From Methanobacteriota archaeon (GTDB lineage Archaea > Halobacteriota > Methanocellia > Methanocellales > Methanocellaceae), in contig JAEZKS010000252.1 in assembly GCA_023436075.1 (NCBI GenBank), positions 1 through 13,907 of the forward strand: a stretch of 13,907 nt of DNA, written 5' to 3'. Below the pieces are notes generated by a model. That model saw only the letters and a program-made list of their open reading frames with translations, had not been told where the DNA came from and ran no database searches. The position numbers were made by a program, and so were the translations under genes. This document shows, piece by piece, positions 1-6,254 of the stretch. Positions within the stretch are counted from its first letter, which is position 1. Each line of letters starts with the position of its first letter.

Positions 1-974
1 GGGTAGTAGACGAACTTGACCTTCGGGTGCTTCTCGAGCCACTTCGCCAGCGCGAGCGCGTTCTCCGAGTGCTTCTTCTGCCGCAGGGGCAGGTCCTCCA
101 GGCCCTGGAGGAACAAGAACGCGTGGAACGGGCTCAGCGCCGGGCCGATGTCGCGGATCAGGTGAACCCGGGCCTTCAGAATGTATGCCAGGTTCGCGCC
201 GCCGACGTCCTTGAAGGCGTCCCAGTAGCTGAGGCCATGGTAGCTCGGGTCCTTGTCGGTGATCTCGGGGAACTTGCCGTTGCCCCAGTTGAACTTGCCT
301 GAGTCGACGATCACGCCACCGACGACTGTGCCATGGCCGCCGATGTACTTGGTAGCCGAGGCGACGATGATGTCGGCGCCGTGCTCGAATGGCCGGAAGA
401 ATCCCACTGCGACTGTGTTATCTACGATCAGGGGAATGCCCGCGTCGTGGGCGATCTTTGCGATGGCCTCGAAGTCGGGTATGTCCAGCTTTGGGTTGCC
501 GATGGTCTCCACGTAGATGCCCTTGGTGTGCGGGCCGATGGCCTTCTTGAACTCCTCAGGCTTCTGGGACGGGACGAACTTCACGGTCCTGCCCAGCTTG
601 GGGAAGGTGTAGTGGAACAGCTGGTACGTTCCGCCGTAGAGGTTATCGGCCGATACGAAATCGTCGCCGGGCCGACTGAGGTTCAGCAGGGCCAGCGTGG
701 TCGCGGCCTGGCCGGACGCGACGGCGAGTGCGCCCACACCGCCCTCGATGGCGGCGATACGCTTCTCGAATACGTCGTTGGTCGGGTTCATGAGCCTCGT
801 GTAGATGTTGCCGAACTCCTTGAGCCCGAACAGGTTGGCTGCATGCTCCGTGCTCTTGAACACGTACGAACTTGTCAGGTAAATCGGTACTGCTCTCGCC
901 GTGGTAGTAGGATCTGCAGACTCCTGGCCAACGTGCAGAGCGATAGTTTCTATGCCTGGTTTCTTTTCGCTCAT
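1..974 (-). CDS. metY: O-acetylhomoserine sulfhydrylase (3' end outside window)
   Basis: PLP enzyme of the Cys/Met-metabolism family that makes homocysteine from O-acetylhomoserine and sulfide in the cytoplasm. The first 324 residues are present; the family usually runs to about 430, so roughly 100 C-terminal residues lie beyond base 1. Visible landmarks are the N-terminal ETIALHVGQ, the YTRLMNPT segment near residue 58, the ASGQAA PLP-phosphate region near 86, the VDNT aspartate near 185 and the Schiff-base lysine in SATKYIGGHG (K209). The ATG at 974 follows a good ribosome site (GGAGAG). It begins 38 bases after the pscS stop on the same strand, so the two probably share a transcript. Many methanogens make homocysteine by another route, so this gene is a useful metabolic marker. 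Cystathionine gamma-synthase is a less likely alternative. Confidence 0.93.
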   Translation of the reverse strand, partial: MSEKKPGIETIALHVGQESADPTTTARAVPIYLTSSYVFKSTEHAANLFGLKEFGNIYTRLMNPTNDVFEKRIAAIEGGVGALAVASGQAATTLALLNLSRPGDDFVSADNLYGGTYQLFHYTFPKLGRTVKFVPSQKPEEFKKAIGPHTKGIYVETIGNPKLDIPDFEAIAKIAHDAGIPLIVDNTVAVGFFRPFEHGADIIVASATKYIGGHGTVVGGVIVDSGKFNWGNGKFPEITDKDPSYHGLSYWDAFKDVGGANLAYILKARVHLIRDIGPALSPFHAFLFLQGLEDLPLRQKKHSENALALAKWLEKHPKVKFVYY

Positions 975-1012
975 CTTATCTCTCCTTTTGCCTGTGGATT
1001 TTAATTGATGTT

Positions 1013-2383
1013 TTAATTGATCTTGAGGTCGTATTTCTTCGCGATGTCCAGGAAGGACTCGCTCAGGTACTTGATCTTGTCCCACGACAGCCCGTAGGTG
1101 TTCAGCTTCCAGGTCTTCGTGGCTCCGGCGAACTCGCCGATGATGCCCCGCTCCTGGAGTTCCTCACTGAAGAAGAACCCGCGACGCTTGTGGGTTTCCG
1201 CGACTTTGTTGTAGCTGCCGGTGGTGTCCACCTTGGTCAGCGTGTGCTTCCTCGGCCATTCGCTGAGGACGTTGCTGCCCTCGACGCGCCGGAACTGCTC
1301 CAGGAAGTAGTTGGACTTCTTCACTTCGTCGTCCCACTTCTTGCTCCGCTCCACGACAGTCGGGAACGAGGCCATCATGGACAGCAGCGTGCCGCCCATG
1401 AGCGTGCAGCCCATGTTTTCTACTTCCTTGATGCCGAACTTGCGGTTGGTCACGTCGCCTACCATCTGCGTGGTACGGAAGACCTTCGCAGCGTACTCAT
1501 TAGTCGTGGCGAGCACGCCAGAGGGCGCCACCGATGCCATACTCTTGTGGCCTGAGCCGACGACGAAGTCAGCGCCGATCTTCTTACCGTCTACCGGGGC
1601 GATGCCCACAGTGTAGGCGCCGTTATAGAGGAACGGGATGCCGTACTGCTTTGCGACCTTCGCGATGCCATAGACATCGTGCTCGTTGGAGAACATGTAG
1701 TCGAAGTGGTCGATCATGATCAACACCGGCAGCTTGCCGGTCTTCTGCTTCACGTCCTCGATCTTCTGTGCGGTCGCGTCTGCTGTGACGATGTTCTTCT
1801 CGTTCTTCGGCACCTCTTTGACGACGGCGCCTGCCTGTTCGACGGCCAGGAACTCGGTGTAGTGGGCCAGCGATGAGACGATGACGGAGTCACCCTTCTC
1901 GGCCAGCGCCGAGACGACCGCCTGGAATCCCCTGCGTGCGCCCGGGACGACCCTGGCCTGGTCCATGTCGAGCCACTTTGCGAGCTCGCCATGGAAGTCT
2001 AATATGGCCGGCTTCGTGATCTTGTCGAGCCGGAAGGGCTTGCGGCAGTAGTCGCAGGTAGAGTAGCCGTCGCCGTAGGCGATGACTGCCTTCCGGGCTT
2101 CCGGTGTCAGCCTGCCGGCAGCCTGGATCGGGTGAATATTTATATATTCCTCTTCCCTGGTCCGGACGTCCAGTGAGCCGATCTTGCCAGTATACTTCTG
2201 GCCGGACGGGTTCTCGATGGCGTCCAGGTCCTTCCTGACCTCGGCCAGCTTCGACTTCAGCGCCTGCTCCTCGGCCTCAGTCAGGCCGGTAGGGAGGGAG
2301 TCCCTGAATATCTGCCTAATGTCTTCCAGCGCGAACAGCGCTTCAAATGTCTTGTTGACTCTTGGATTGCTCACATCATTCAC
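1013..2383 (-). CDS. pscS: O-phosphoseryl-tRNA:Cys-tRNA synthase (SepCysS)
   Basis: Converts Sep-tRNA(Cys), made by SepRS, into Cys-tRNA(Cys) using PLP and a sulfur donor; the only cysteine route in many methanogens. The 456-residue protein has the expected cysteines: C110 and C113 in STCDYC and C326 in MGCTLMGG, which carry the persulfide/disulfide chemistry in the family, and PLP lysine K280 in SGHKSM. The catalytic cysteines lie about 45-70 residues further in than in the short family members, so there is an N-terminal extension of helical character (about residues 8-80). It may do the docking job of the scaffold SepCysE; that is inference. The GTG at 2383 sits almost on the AGGA at 2385-2388, so the in-frame GTG at 2374 may be the true start. 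The promoter at 2484-2493 carries an operator over the predicted start of transcription. metY follows. Confidence 0.95.
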   Translation of the reverse strand: MNDVSNPRVNKTFEALFALEDIRQIFRDSLPTGLTEAEEQALKSKLAEVRKDLDAIENPSGQKYTGKIGSLDVRTREEEYINIHPIQAAGRLTPEARKAVIAYGDGYSTCDYCRKPFRLDKITKPAILDFHGELAKWLDMDQARVVPGARRGFQAVVSALAEKGDSVIVSSLAHYTEFLAVEQAGAVVKEVPKNEKNIVTADATAQKIEDVKQKTGKLPVLIMIDHFDYMFSNEHDVYGIAKVAKQYGIPFLYNGAYTVGIAPVDGKKIGADFVVGSGHKSMASVAPSGVLATTNEYAAKVFRTTQMVGDVTNRKFGIKEVENMGCTLMGGTLLSMMASFPTVVERSKKWDDEVKKSNYFLEQFRRVEGSNVLSEWPRKHTLTKVDTTGSYNKVAETHKRRGFFFSEELQERGIIGEFAGATKTWKLNTYGLSWDKIKYLSESFLDIAKKYDLKIN

Positions 2384-2405
2384 ATCCTGAAGCCGGGAGC
2401 GATCG

Positions 2406-2430
2406 CGGCGTTCCCGCCGGCAAGACCGGC
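2406..2430 (-). promoter_or_regulatory. two overlapping alternative hairpins in the pscS leader
   Basis: In the predicted pscS leader, GCCGG/CCGGC arms (2426-2430 with 2416-2420, loop 5) compete with a second pairing CGGC/GCCG (2416-2419 with 2406-2409, loop 6). They share the same bases, so only one can form at a time. They lie 25-50 bases before the start codon. This could be leader control or simply GC-rich sequence. Confidence 0.25.
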
Positions 2431-2445
2431 ATCTCCCCGCCAGTA

Positions 2446-2478
2446 CCTTAACAATCGTTAATTTTTAAGTTGTTAAGG
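2446..2478. promoter_or_regulatory. operator at the pscS promoter
   Basis: A perfect TTAAC-AATC-GTTAA palindrome (2448-2461) sits next to a weaker copy, TTAAGTTGTTAA (2465-2476). The whole stretch is bounded by the inverted arms CCTTAACAA and TTGTTAAGG. It lies about 10-45 bases downstream of the minus-strand TATA box at 2484-2493, on the expected transcription start. A bound protein here would be expected to repress pscS-metY. The same palindrome recurs at both regulator genes. Confidence 0.72.
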
Positions 2479-2483
2479 AAGCC

Positions 2484-2493
2484 CGCGTATATA
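2484..2493 (-). promoter_or_regulatory. TATA box for pscS-metY
   Basis: The minus strand reads GGTTATATAC here, an archaeal TATA-like box. Transcription would start near 2460-2465, giving a leader of about 80 bases before the pscS start. Confidence 0.5.
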
Positions 2494-2598
2494 ACCTATA
2501 CGTTAAAGGCTATTTTTACCCTACAGTGCTTCGCGCAGGATCTGGCATGCGTTGCCGCCGTCGATGCAGACGGTAACTCTGGGAGGTCATGTGCGACG

Positions 2599-2636
2599 TT
2601 AACAATTGTTAGAGCGCGCTTATACTATATAAAATA
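2599..2636 (-). promoter_or_regulatory. second leftward promoter with operator
   Basis: The minus strand has a TATA-like ATTTTATATAG at about 2625-2636. A palindrome TTAAC-AATT-GTTAG (2599-2612, one mismatch to the consensus) is centred about 25 bases downstream. No convincing gene begins between it and pscS, so it is either a distal pscS promoter or drives a short RNA across 2480-2605. Confidence 0.5.
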
Positions 2637-2869
2637 TACGATTTAGCCATAATTATGCTTGGTAGTTATTTTTTATTGCGGCATGATTGGCATGTGGCTG
2701 GTGGGAGAAAATATGAACCTGTCTGTGAAAAAGTGATTAAACCAGCGATGAGGGTGCGGGCCGCTTCGCGCGCGTGCGTGTGACCGGCATCGAGATGTCT
2801 CTTGTTTAACCAGGCAGGGCATGCGACGATTGCCCGGCGTTTCCTTCAGAAGAGACGGTAAAAGAAAGA
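2613..2869. other. gene-free stretch between distal promoter and tRNA-like gene
   Basis: About 260 bases with no ORF of coding character on either strand. It holds the TATA box described at 2625-2636 and a GC-rich stretch around 2755-2785. The stretch directly 3' of the tRNA-like gene on the minus strand is T-rich (CTTTCTTTT, about 2859-2868) and may stop that transcript. Confidence 0.4.
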
Positions 2870-2942
2870 TGGAGCAGGAAGAAAGATTTGAACTTTCCTG
2901 GACCGACGTGGGTCGGCTGCCTAGGCACTCGGCCATTCCTGC
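2870..2942 (-). tRNA. tRNA-Cys-like gene with damaged anticodon loop (possible pseudo-tRNA or regulatory RNA)
   Basis: The cloverleaf is readable: acceptor GCAGGAA pairs perfectly with TTCCTGC, discriminator T, and an encoded CCA (2870-2872). The D-stem is GCC/GGC. The T-arm has stem GAAAG/CTTTC and loop TTCAAAT. The anticodon stem GCCGA/TCGGT is paired, with one G-U. The layout matches the nearby tRNA-Cys base for base except that the anticodon loop is CCCACG, six bases instead of seven. U33 and G34 of the expected CUGCAGA are lost or changed, and the D-loop GG has become GC. It should not decode Cys codons. Its own TATA box and an operator lie just upstream, so it appears to be transcribed. 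All stems are kept and only loops have changed, which is unusual for a decaying gene. Confidence 0.72.
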
Positions 2943-2950
2943 GGCGTGAA

Positions 2951-2986
2951 TTAACCATCGTTAAATGCACCTGCGATAAATATAGG
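2951..2986 (-). promoter_or_regulatory. promoter and operator of the tRNA-Cys-like gene
   Basis: The minus strand has CTATATTTATC (about 2975-2985), an archaeal TATA box. The palindrome TTAAC-CATC-GTTAA (2951-2964) covers the expected transcription start, 9-22 bases before the tRNA-like 5' end at 2942. The half-sites match the pscS and regulator operators. Confidence 0.65.
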
Positions 2987-3025
2987 TTACGATCGAGGCA
3001 ACGCTGGCCAGTCAATCGCAGGGAC

Positions 3026-3045
3026 GGTGGCCTTAAATGGCCACC
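3026..3045. repeat. perfect 7-bp hairpin over the thiI stop codon
   Basis: GGTGGCC and GGCCACC are separated by six bases that include the thiI stop. No T-run follows on the minus strand, so this is not a classical terminator; it may mark the 3' end of the transcript. Confidence 0.45.
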
Positions 3046-4208
3046 TGCTTCGCATTTTCAACTTCGTACTTAACTAGCTCGTCGAATTTGAATTGCTTCT
3101 CTTCCATTTTGATGACTTCCTCGAGATGCCCGTGGATGGAGGGGTGTTTTGGCACAGCCTTGCAGCCCATCGCCTTCTTGATGGAAAAGTCGAACATGCC
3201 GATCTTCTTTGAGAGCCCGACGATCTCCTCCTTGTCGAGGCCGATGAGCGGGTGGTTGATGGGGAAGTCAACGTCGTAGACCTCGGCGAGCATGTTGTTC
3301 GAGGTCTGGGAGGCGACCTGGCCTAGCGACGAGCCGGTGACGATGCCGTGGGCGCCTTCCTTTTCTGCGATAGCCCGCGAGACCTTGTACATCAGGTGCT
3401 TGCAGAACACGCATGTGTATTTCTGGTTGCCTTTCTCGAGGAACTCCTGCAGGTTTTTGCCATGAGGCATGACGTAGGCCGTCATCTCGTGTCCGGGCGA
3501 CCACTTCTTTAGCTCTTTCAGCGTGCCCAGCGCCCGGTTCATGGTAGTGTCATCGAAGTAGGGTGCGTTGTGGAAGAACACGGGCACGATCTCGCAGCCG
3601 CGCTTCATCATCAGCCAGGCGGCGATGGGCGAGTCGATGCCGCCCGAGACCATGGCGACCATCTTGCCCTGGCTGCCCAGGGGCATGCCGCCGACGCCTT
3701 TGATGATCTCGGTGAAGACGTAGGAACCGCTGCCCCTGATCTCAACATGGATCGCGTGGTCCGGGTTCTTCAGGTCGACCTTCGGGTTGCGGCTCTTTAC
3801 GGCCTCGAACACAGCATCGCCACAGCGGCGCCCGATGTCCTGGGAGGTGAAGTCCTGCCCTTTGTCGCCGGAGTGCCGGCCAACAATCGCGAACGACTGT
3901 CCGCGCTTAATGAGCTTCTTGCCGAATTCGGCAGCCACAGCGGCCGCATCGTCGATCGTGGGTCCGGTCGAGACGGCGGGGCTACACGAGACGATGCCGA
4001 ACACCTTCGCCAGAGAGGCAGGAGCCTTCAGGTCGCTCGTCTTTACGAATATACGGCCACGCTCGCGGGGAATGCTGTCGTAGACAACGCCATCCTGCTT
4101 GAGCATTGCGTGCATGTTGTGGATGAGCAGGTCCTCGTACTTCCTTCGTATCTGCTCGCTCTTGATGCCTATCTCGCCATAGCGGATGATCACAGTATCA
4201 AAATTCAT
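3033..4208 (-). CDS. thiI: tRNA 4-thiouridine synthetase ThiI
   Basis: ATP-dependent enzyme that adenylates U8 of tRNA and inserts sulfur. From the ATG at 4208 the protein has 391 residues: an N-terminal ferredoxin-like plus THUMP region to about 165, then a PP-loop domain with SGGIDS at 188-193. There is no C-terminal rhodanese domain, as usual in archaea. In its place are C266 and C269 (CVFC) and C349 (MGCKAVP), the three-cysteine pattern of methanogen ThiI proteins, where they handle sulfur or an iron-sulfur cluster. An in-frame GTG at 4215-4217 lies inside the ribosome site AGGTGAGG, so the ATG four bases after that site is preferred. It starts 13 bases after the larE-like stop, consistent with co-transcription. 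Confidence 0.95.
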   Translation of the reverse strand: MNFDTVIIRYGEIGIKSEQIRRKYEDLLIHNMHAMLKQDGVVYDSIPRERGRIFVKTSDLKAPASLAKVFGIVSCSPAVSTGPTIDDAAAVAAEFGKKLIKRGQSFAIVGRHSGDKGQDFTSQDIGRRCGDAVFEAVKSRNPKVDLKNPDHAIHVEIRGSGSYVFTEIIKGVGGMPLGSQGKMVAMVSGGIDSPIAAWLMMKRGCEIVPVFFHNAPYFDDTTMNRALGTLKELKKWSPGHEMTAYVMPHGKNLQEFLEKGNQKYTCVFCKHLMYKVSRAIAEKEGAHGIVTGSSLGQVASQTSNNMLAEVYDVDFPINHPLIGLDKEEIVGLSKKIGMFDFSIKKAMGCKAVPKHPSIHGHLEEVIKMEEKQFKFDELVKYEVENAKQVAI

Positions 4209-4221
4209 TAACCTCACCTTT

Positions 4222-5037
4222 TTAATCTCTTTTTAGCCCCTCGTTCAGGCTCCCGCTCCGGAACCCCTCTACATCGACTGCCACGTACGTGAACCCCTGC
4301 TTTTTCAGGTGGGATGCCACATCGGCCCCGCATTCCAGCAGGCGCGCGATGTCGGCATAGGAAACTTCAATGCGCGCCACGTCGCCGTGGTAGCGCACGC
4401 GCACGGGGCTGAAGCCCAGCCGTCGCAAATAGCTTTCCGAGGCGTCGATCTTCTTCAGCAACTCCCCGGTTATCACGGTGCCGTAGGGGAACCGGCTGGC
4501 CAGGCAGGCCTGTGAAGGCGTATTCCAGTTGGGCAGGCCCAGGCCTTTAGCCAGCTGCCGGATCTCGTCTTTGCGGAGGCCTGCCTCCCGCAGTGGACAG
4601 CGCACGCCCATCTCCTCTGTAGCCCGGAGGCCGGGACGGTGGTCGCTCAGGTCATCGAGGTTGGAGCCGTCGACGATGTAAGCGATGCCAAGCTCCTGCT
4701 GCAGTCTTTTGAAGCAGTCGTAGCGGACTCGCTTGCAATGATAGCATCGGTCAGTGCCATTGGCGGCGAAGTCCGGGCTGCTAAGCTCGTCGGCTGGCAC
4801 AATCACGTGGCGTGCGCCGATCGAACGCGCCAGCGCCACGGCGTTGTCACGATCTTCCGCCGGCAGCGTAGCTGATGTTGCCGTAACCGCCAGGACTCTC
4901 TCTGTGCCCAGGGTATCCAGGGCAGCCTTCAGAAGGAATGTCGAATCCACGCCGCCAGAATAAGCCACAATCACGCTGCCGAGGCTGCGGAGGATGTCCT
5001 GGAGACACGCGTACTTGTCGTCGATGTAGTCAGCCAT
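4222..5037 (-). CDS. larE: LarE-like ATP-dependent sacrificial sulfur transferase
   Basis: 271-residue PP-loop protein of the LarE family. In bacteria LarE adenylates a nicotinic-acid-derived precursor and donates the sulfur of its own cysteine to make the nickel-pincer cofactor of lactate racemase. Visible motifs are PP-loop SGGVDS (27-32), CYHCK (98-102) and TPSQACLASRFPYG with C178, the position of the sacrificial cysteine. No larA, larB or larC is in the window, so the acceptor here is unknown; a role in another sulfur-transfer step beside thiI is possible. The frame stays open upstream through the tRNA-Cys gene, but the ATG at 5037 fits the family start. It lies 14 bases after the tRNA 3' end, with only a weak ribosome site. 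Confidence 0.88.
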   Translation of the reverse strand: MADYIDDKYACLQDILRSLGSVIVAYSGGVDSTFLLKAALDTLGTERVLAVTATSATLPAEDRDNAVALARSIGARHVIVPADELSSPDFAANGTDRCYHCKRVRYDCFKRLQQELGIAYIVDGSNLDDLSDHRPGLRATEEMGVRCPLREAGLRKDEIRQLAKGLGLPNWNTPSQACLASRFPYGTVITGELLKKIDASESYLRRLGFSPVRVRYHGDVARIEVSYADIARLLECGADVASHLKKQGFTYVAVDVEGFRSGSLNEGLKRD

Positions 5038-5051
5038 AAAAAGTCCCGGAG

Positions 5052-5122
5052 AGCAGAAGGAGAGAATTGAACTCTCCTGAACCGATCTGCAGTCGGTTGC
5101 ATAGCCACTCTGCCACTTCTGC
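5052..5122 (-). tRNA. tRNA-Cys (GCA)
   Basis: A complete 71-base cloverleaf. Acceptor GCAGAAG/CTTCTGC, D-stem GCA/TGC with GTGG in the loop, anticodon stem ACCGA/TCGGT with loop CTGCAGA (anticodon GCA), T-stem GAGAG/CTCTC with loop TTCAATT, and discriminator U73, the Cys identity base. CCA is not encoded; the next bases are CTC. A TATA-like box lies about 30 bases upstream and the larE-like ATG lies 14 bases downstream. It is therefore probably made as the 5' part of a tRNA-mRNA transcript. It is the substrate of SepRS and SepCysS and plausibly a U8 substrate of ThiI. Confidence 0.95.
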
Positions 5123-5150
5123 ATCTCAACACCCGTTACATACGCATCAA

Positions 5151-5160
5151 GATAAAAATA
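5151..5160 (-). promoter_or_regulatory. TATA-like box for tRNA-Cys - larE - thiI
   Basis: The minus strand reads TATTTTTATC, 29-38 bases before the tRNA 5' end. No comparable box lies between the tRNA and larE or between larE and thiI, which supports a single promoter. No TTAAC-N4-GTTAA palindrome is present here. Confidence 0.5.
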
Positions 5161-5312
5161 GCTGTGGATTGAGGCAAAATTTACGATTTTCTCTCGATGC
5201 CGGACTTATCGTCTGGCGTGCAAGAGATGTAAAGAACTGTGCGTATCCGGCGTAACGTGGCCGGACACATTGAGCGCAACGCTATTCTTTATCAGAGGAG
5301 CAAAACGTGCGA

Positions 5313-5594
5313 TCACACGCATTTGTGAAGCTGGTAGATGCTCTGTCGCGCATCCCGGAAGCAGAACGATTCGACGATCAGGTTCTCAGCTCGCAGGCGT
5401 CCCAGCGCATAGCGCACGGTGCGGTTGGGGAGGTATGATCGGGCTACGATGTCCTTCTGTGTCAGCTGGCCTGATGTCTCGAGTACCATATACACCAGCT
5501 TTGCTGACGGGGGCAGGCGTTCGATGCGGTCGTCGGCGGATCGGAGCGGTTCCTGAGCATAGATGGTAGATTTGATCATGCGATTTATCACCAT
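5313..5594 (-). CDS. winged-helix transcriptional regulator (paralogue 1)
   Basis: Small (93-residue) winged helix-turn-helix DNA-binding protein of a type common in archaea. The core runs from LPPSAKLVY (27-35) through the recognition helix region RTVRYALGRLRAEN (58-71) to a wing with FCFRDARQS (77-85). C78 in the wing and C92 near the end are candidate sensor residues. The first methionine at 5594 or the one at 5579 (M6) could be the start; M6 gives the length that matches paralogue 2. About 47 of 63 core residues are identical to the frame-broken copy at 8819-9098. A TATA-like box near 5645-5655 and a perfect palindrome at 5608-5621 lie just upstream, which suggests autoregulation. The ligand is not evident. 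Confidence 0.85.
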   Translation of the reverse strand: MVINRMIKSTIYAQEPLRSADDRIERLPPSAKLVYMVLETSGQLTQKDIVARSYLPNRTVRYALGRLRAENLIVESFCFRDARQSIYQLHKCV

Positions 5595-5606
5595 ACCATA
5601 ATATCA

Positions 5607-5622
5607 CTTAACAATAGTTAAG
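5607..5622. promoter_or_regulatory. operator upstream of regulator 1
   Basis: CTTAAC-AATA-GTTAAG, 13 bases before the start codon at 5594. The identical 14-base core occurs upstream of the paralogue at 9126-9139. Its position over the predicted transcription start suggests autorepression. Confidence 0.75.
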
Positions 5623-5657
5623 CGTTTTGGTTGGTCGACGTACGCGTAATTTATCTA

Positions 5658-5670
5658 TTAACAACGTTAA
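5658..5670. promoter_or_regulatory. operator-like palindrome with 3-base spacer
   Basis: TTAAC-AAC-GTTAA: both half-sites are perfect but the spacer is one base shorter than the consensus. It lies just upstream of the TATA-like box of regulator 1. Confidence 0.55.
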
Positions 5671-5948
5671 TTTTTATTACGTTTCTGATCGTTGGTAATC
5701 AAGAATCGACGTACGTAAGCCAGCTTTATTTTATTACTACAAGTAATAAATCTATAATTTTTTTATTAGCTATCGATTATATCGTAGCATTTTTTGCGAT
5801 GTCTGATCATCCTTGATGAGGTCCCATGCAGATCCTGGCATATTCCGGGCAAAATTTCGATGTCAACATTCATTTTTGCAATTATTTGAATTTTTATATT
5901 TGTTTTTCGTTCATCACGTATACGTTATCCGTTTCATCGATATGTCTA

Positions 5949-5962
5949 TTAACAATTGTTAA
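5949..5962. promoter_or_regulatory. operator palindrome in AT-rich island
   Basis: TTAAC-AATT-GTTAA, a fully symmetric 14-mer and a perfect match to the consensus. It lies about 290 bases before the copper-storage gene and about 330 bases from regulator 1. Confidence 0.65.
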
Positions 5963-6136
5963 CTTTCAATTTTGATTTCGCTGTATGCAACATGCATCCA
6001 GTTATCATGGCTCAAAATATGGAGTTTCGTAATATTAAAGGCAATTTTTACCTGAATGATTCGAGTAATCGGATTGGCTGTTGCCACTTTTATATTATTT
6101 GTAGTAATATTTATCGTTAACAATATTATTTCTCGT

Positions 6137-6150
6137 ATAACAATTGTTAA
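6137..6150. promoter_or_regulatory. operator palindrome upstream of the copper-storage gene
   Basis: ATAAC-AATT-GTTAA, one mismatch to the consensus, with a GTTAAC half-site 20 bases further upstream (6116-6121). It is about 65 bases before the TATA box of the gene at 6255. That position would suit activation or looping rather than simple repression. Confidence 0.55.
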
Positions 6151-6210
6151 AAAAACGGCTAAAAAACGAAAAACCGAAAGAATCCTCCCCCAACCGATTT
6201 TGCTCTGGGT

Positions 6211-6248
6211 TATTAAATATATAAATAAACCCATAAAATATCAGGTGA
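6211..6248 (+). promoter_or_regulatory. TATA box and ribosome site of the copper-storage gene
   Basis: TTATTAAATATATAAATAA around 6210-6228 is a strong archaeal TATA region. AGGTGA at 6243-6248 lies six bases before the ATG at 6255. Confidence 0.6.
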
Positions 6249-6254
6249 TTATCT

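Larger units (their letters stand above)
5623..6240. other. AT-rich control island, no supported gene
   Basis: About 600 bases at roughly 30% GC by eye, between GC-rich genes. The ORFs in it are short, hydrophobic and biased as expected from translating AT-rich DNA, and the longest runs into the copper-storage gene in another frame. It holds at least three operator palindromes (5658, 5949, 6137) and a half-site near 6117. It reads as an unusually long regulatory region, or inserted DNA now used as one. Confidence 0.6.

Noticed and set aside
333..1004. Plus-strand ORF of 223 residues
   Set aside because: It is a shadow of metY on the opposite strand; metY has clear family motifs and a ribosome site.
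2735..2790. Possible C/D-box guide RNA (GCGATGA near 2746)
   Set aside because: No matching D box (CTGA) or C'/D' pair at the right spacing.
2673..2936. Minus-strand ORF of 87 residues
   Set aside because: Its first 20 or so codons are the tRNA-Cys-like gene read as protein; the rest has no coding character.
5038..5124. N-terminal extension of the larE-like ORF
   Set aside because: The extra 29 codons are the tRNA-Cys gene read as protein; the ATG at 5037 fits the family.
5959..6234. Minus-strand ORF of 91 residues in the AT-rich island
   Set aside because: It is the opposite-strand reading of the same AT-rich DNA, with no ribosome site, no recognisable motif and an operator at its end.
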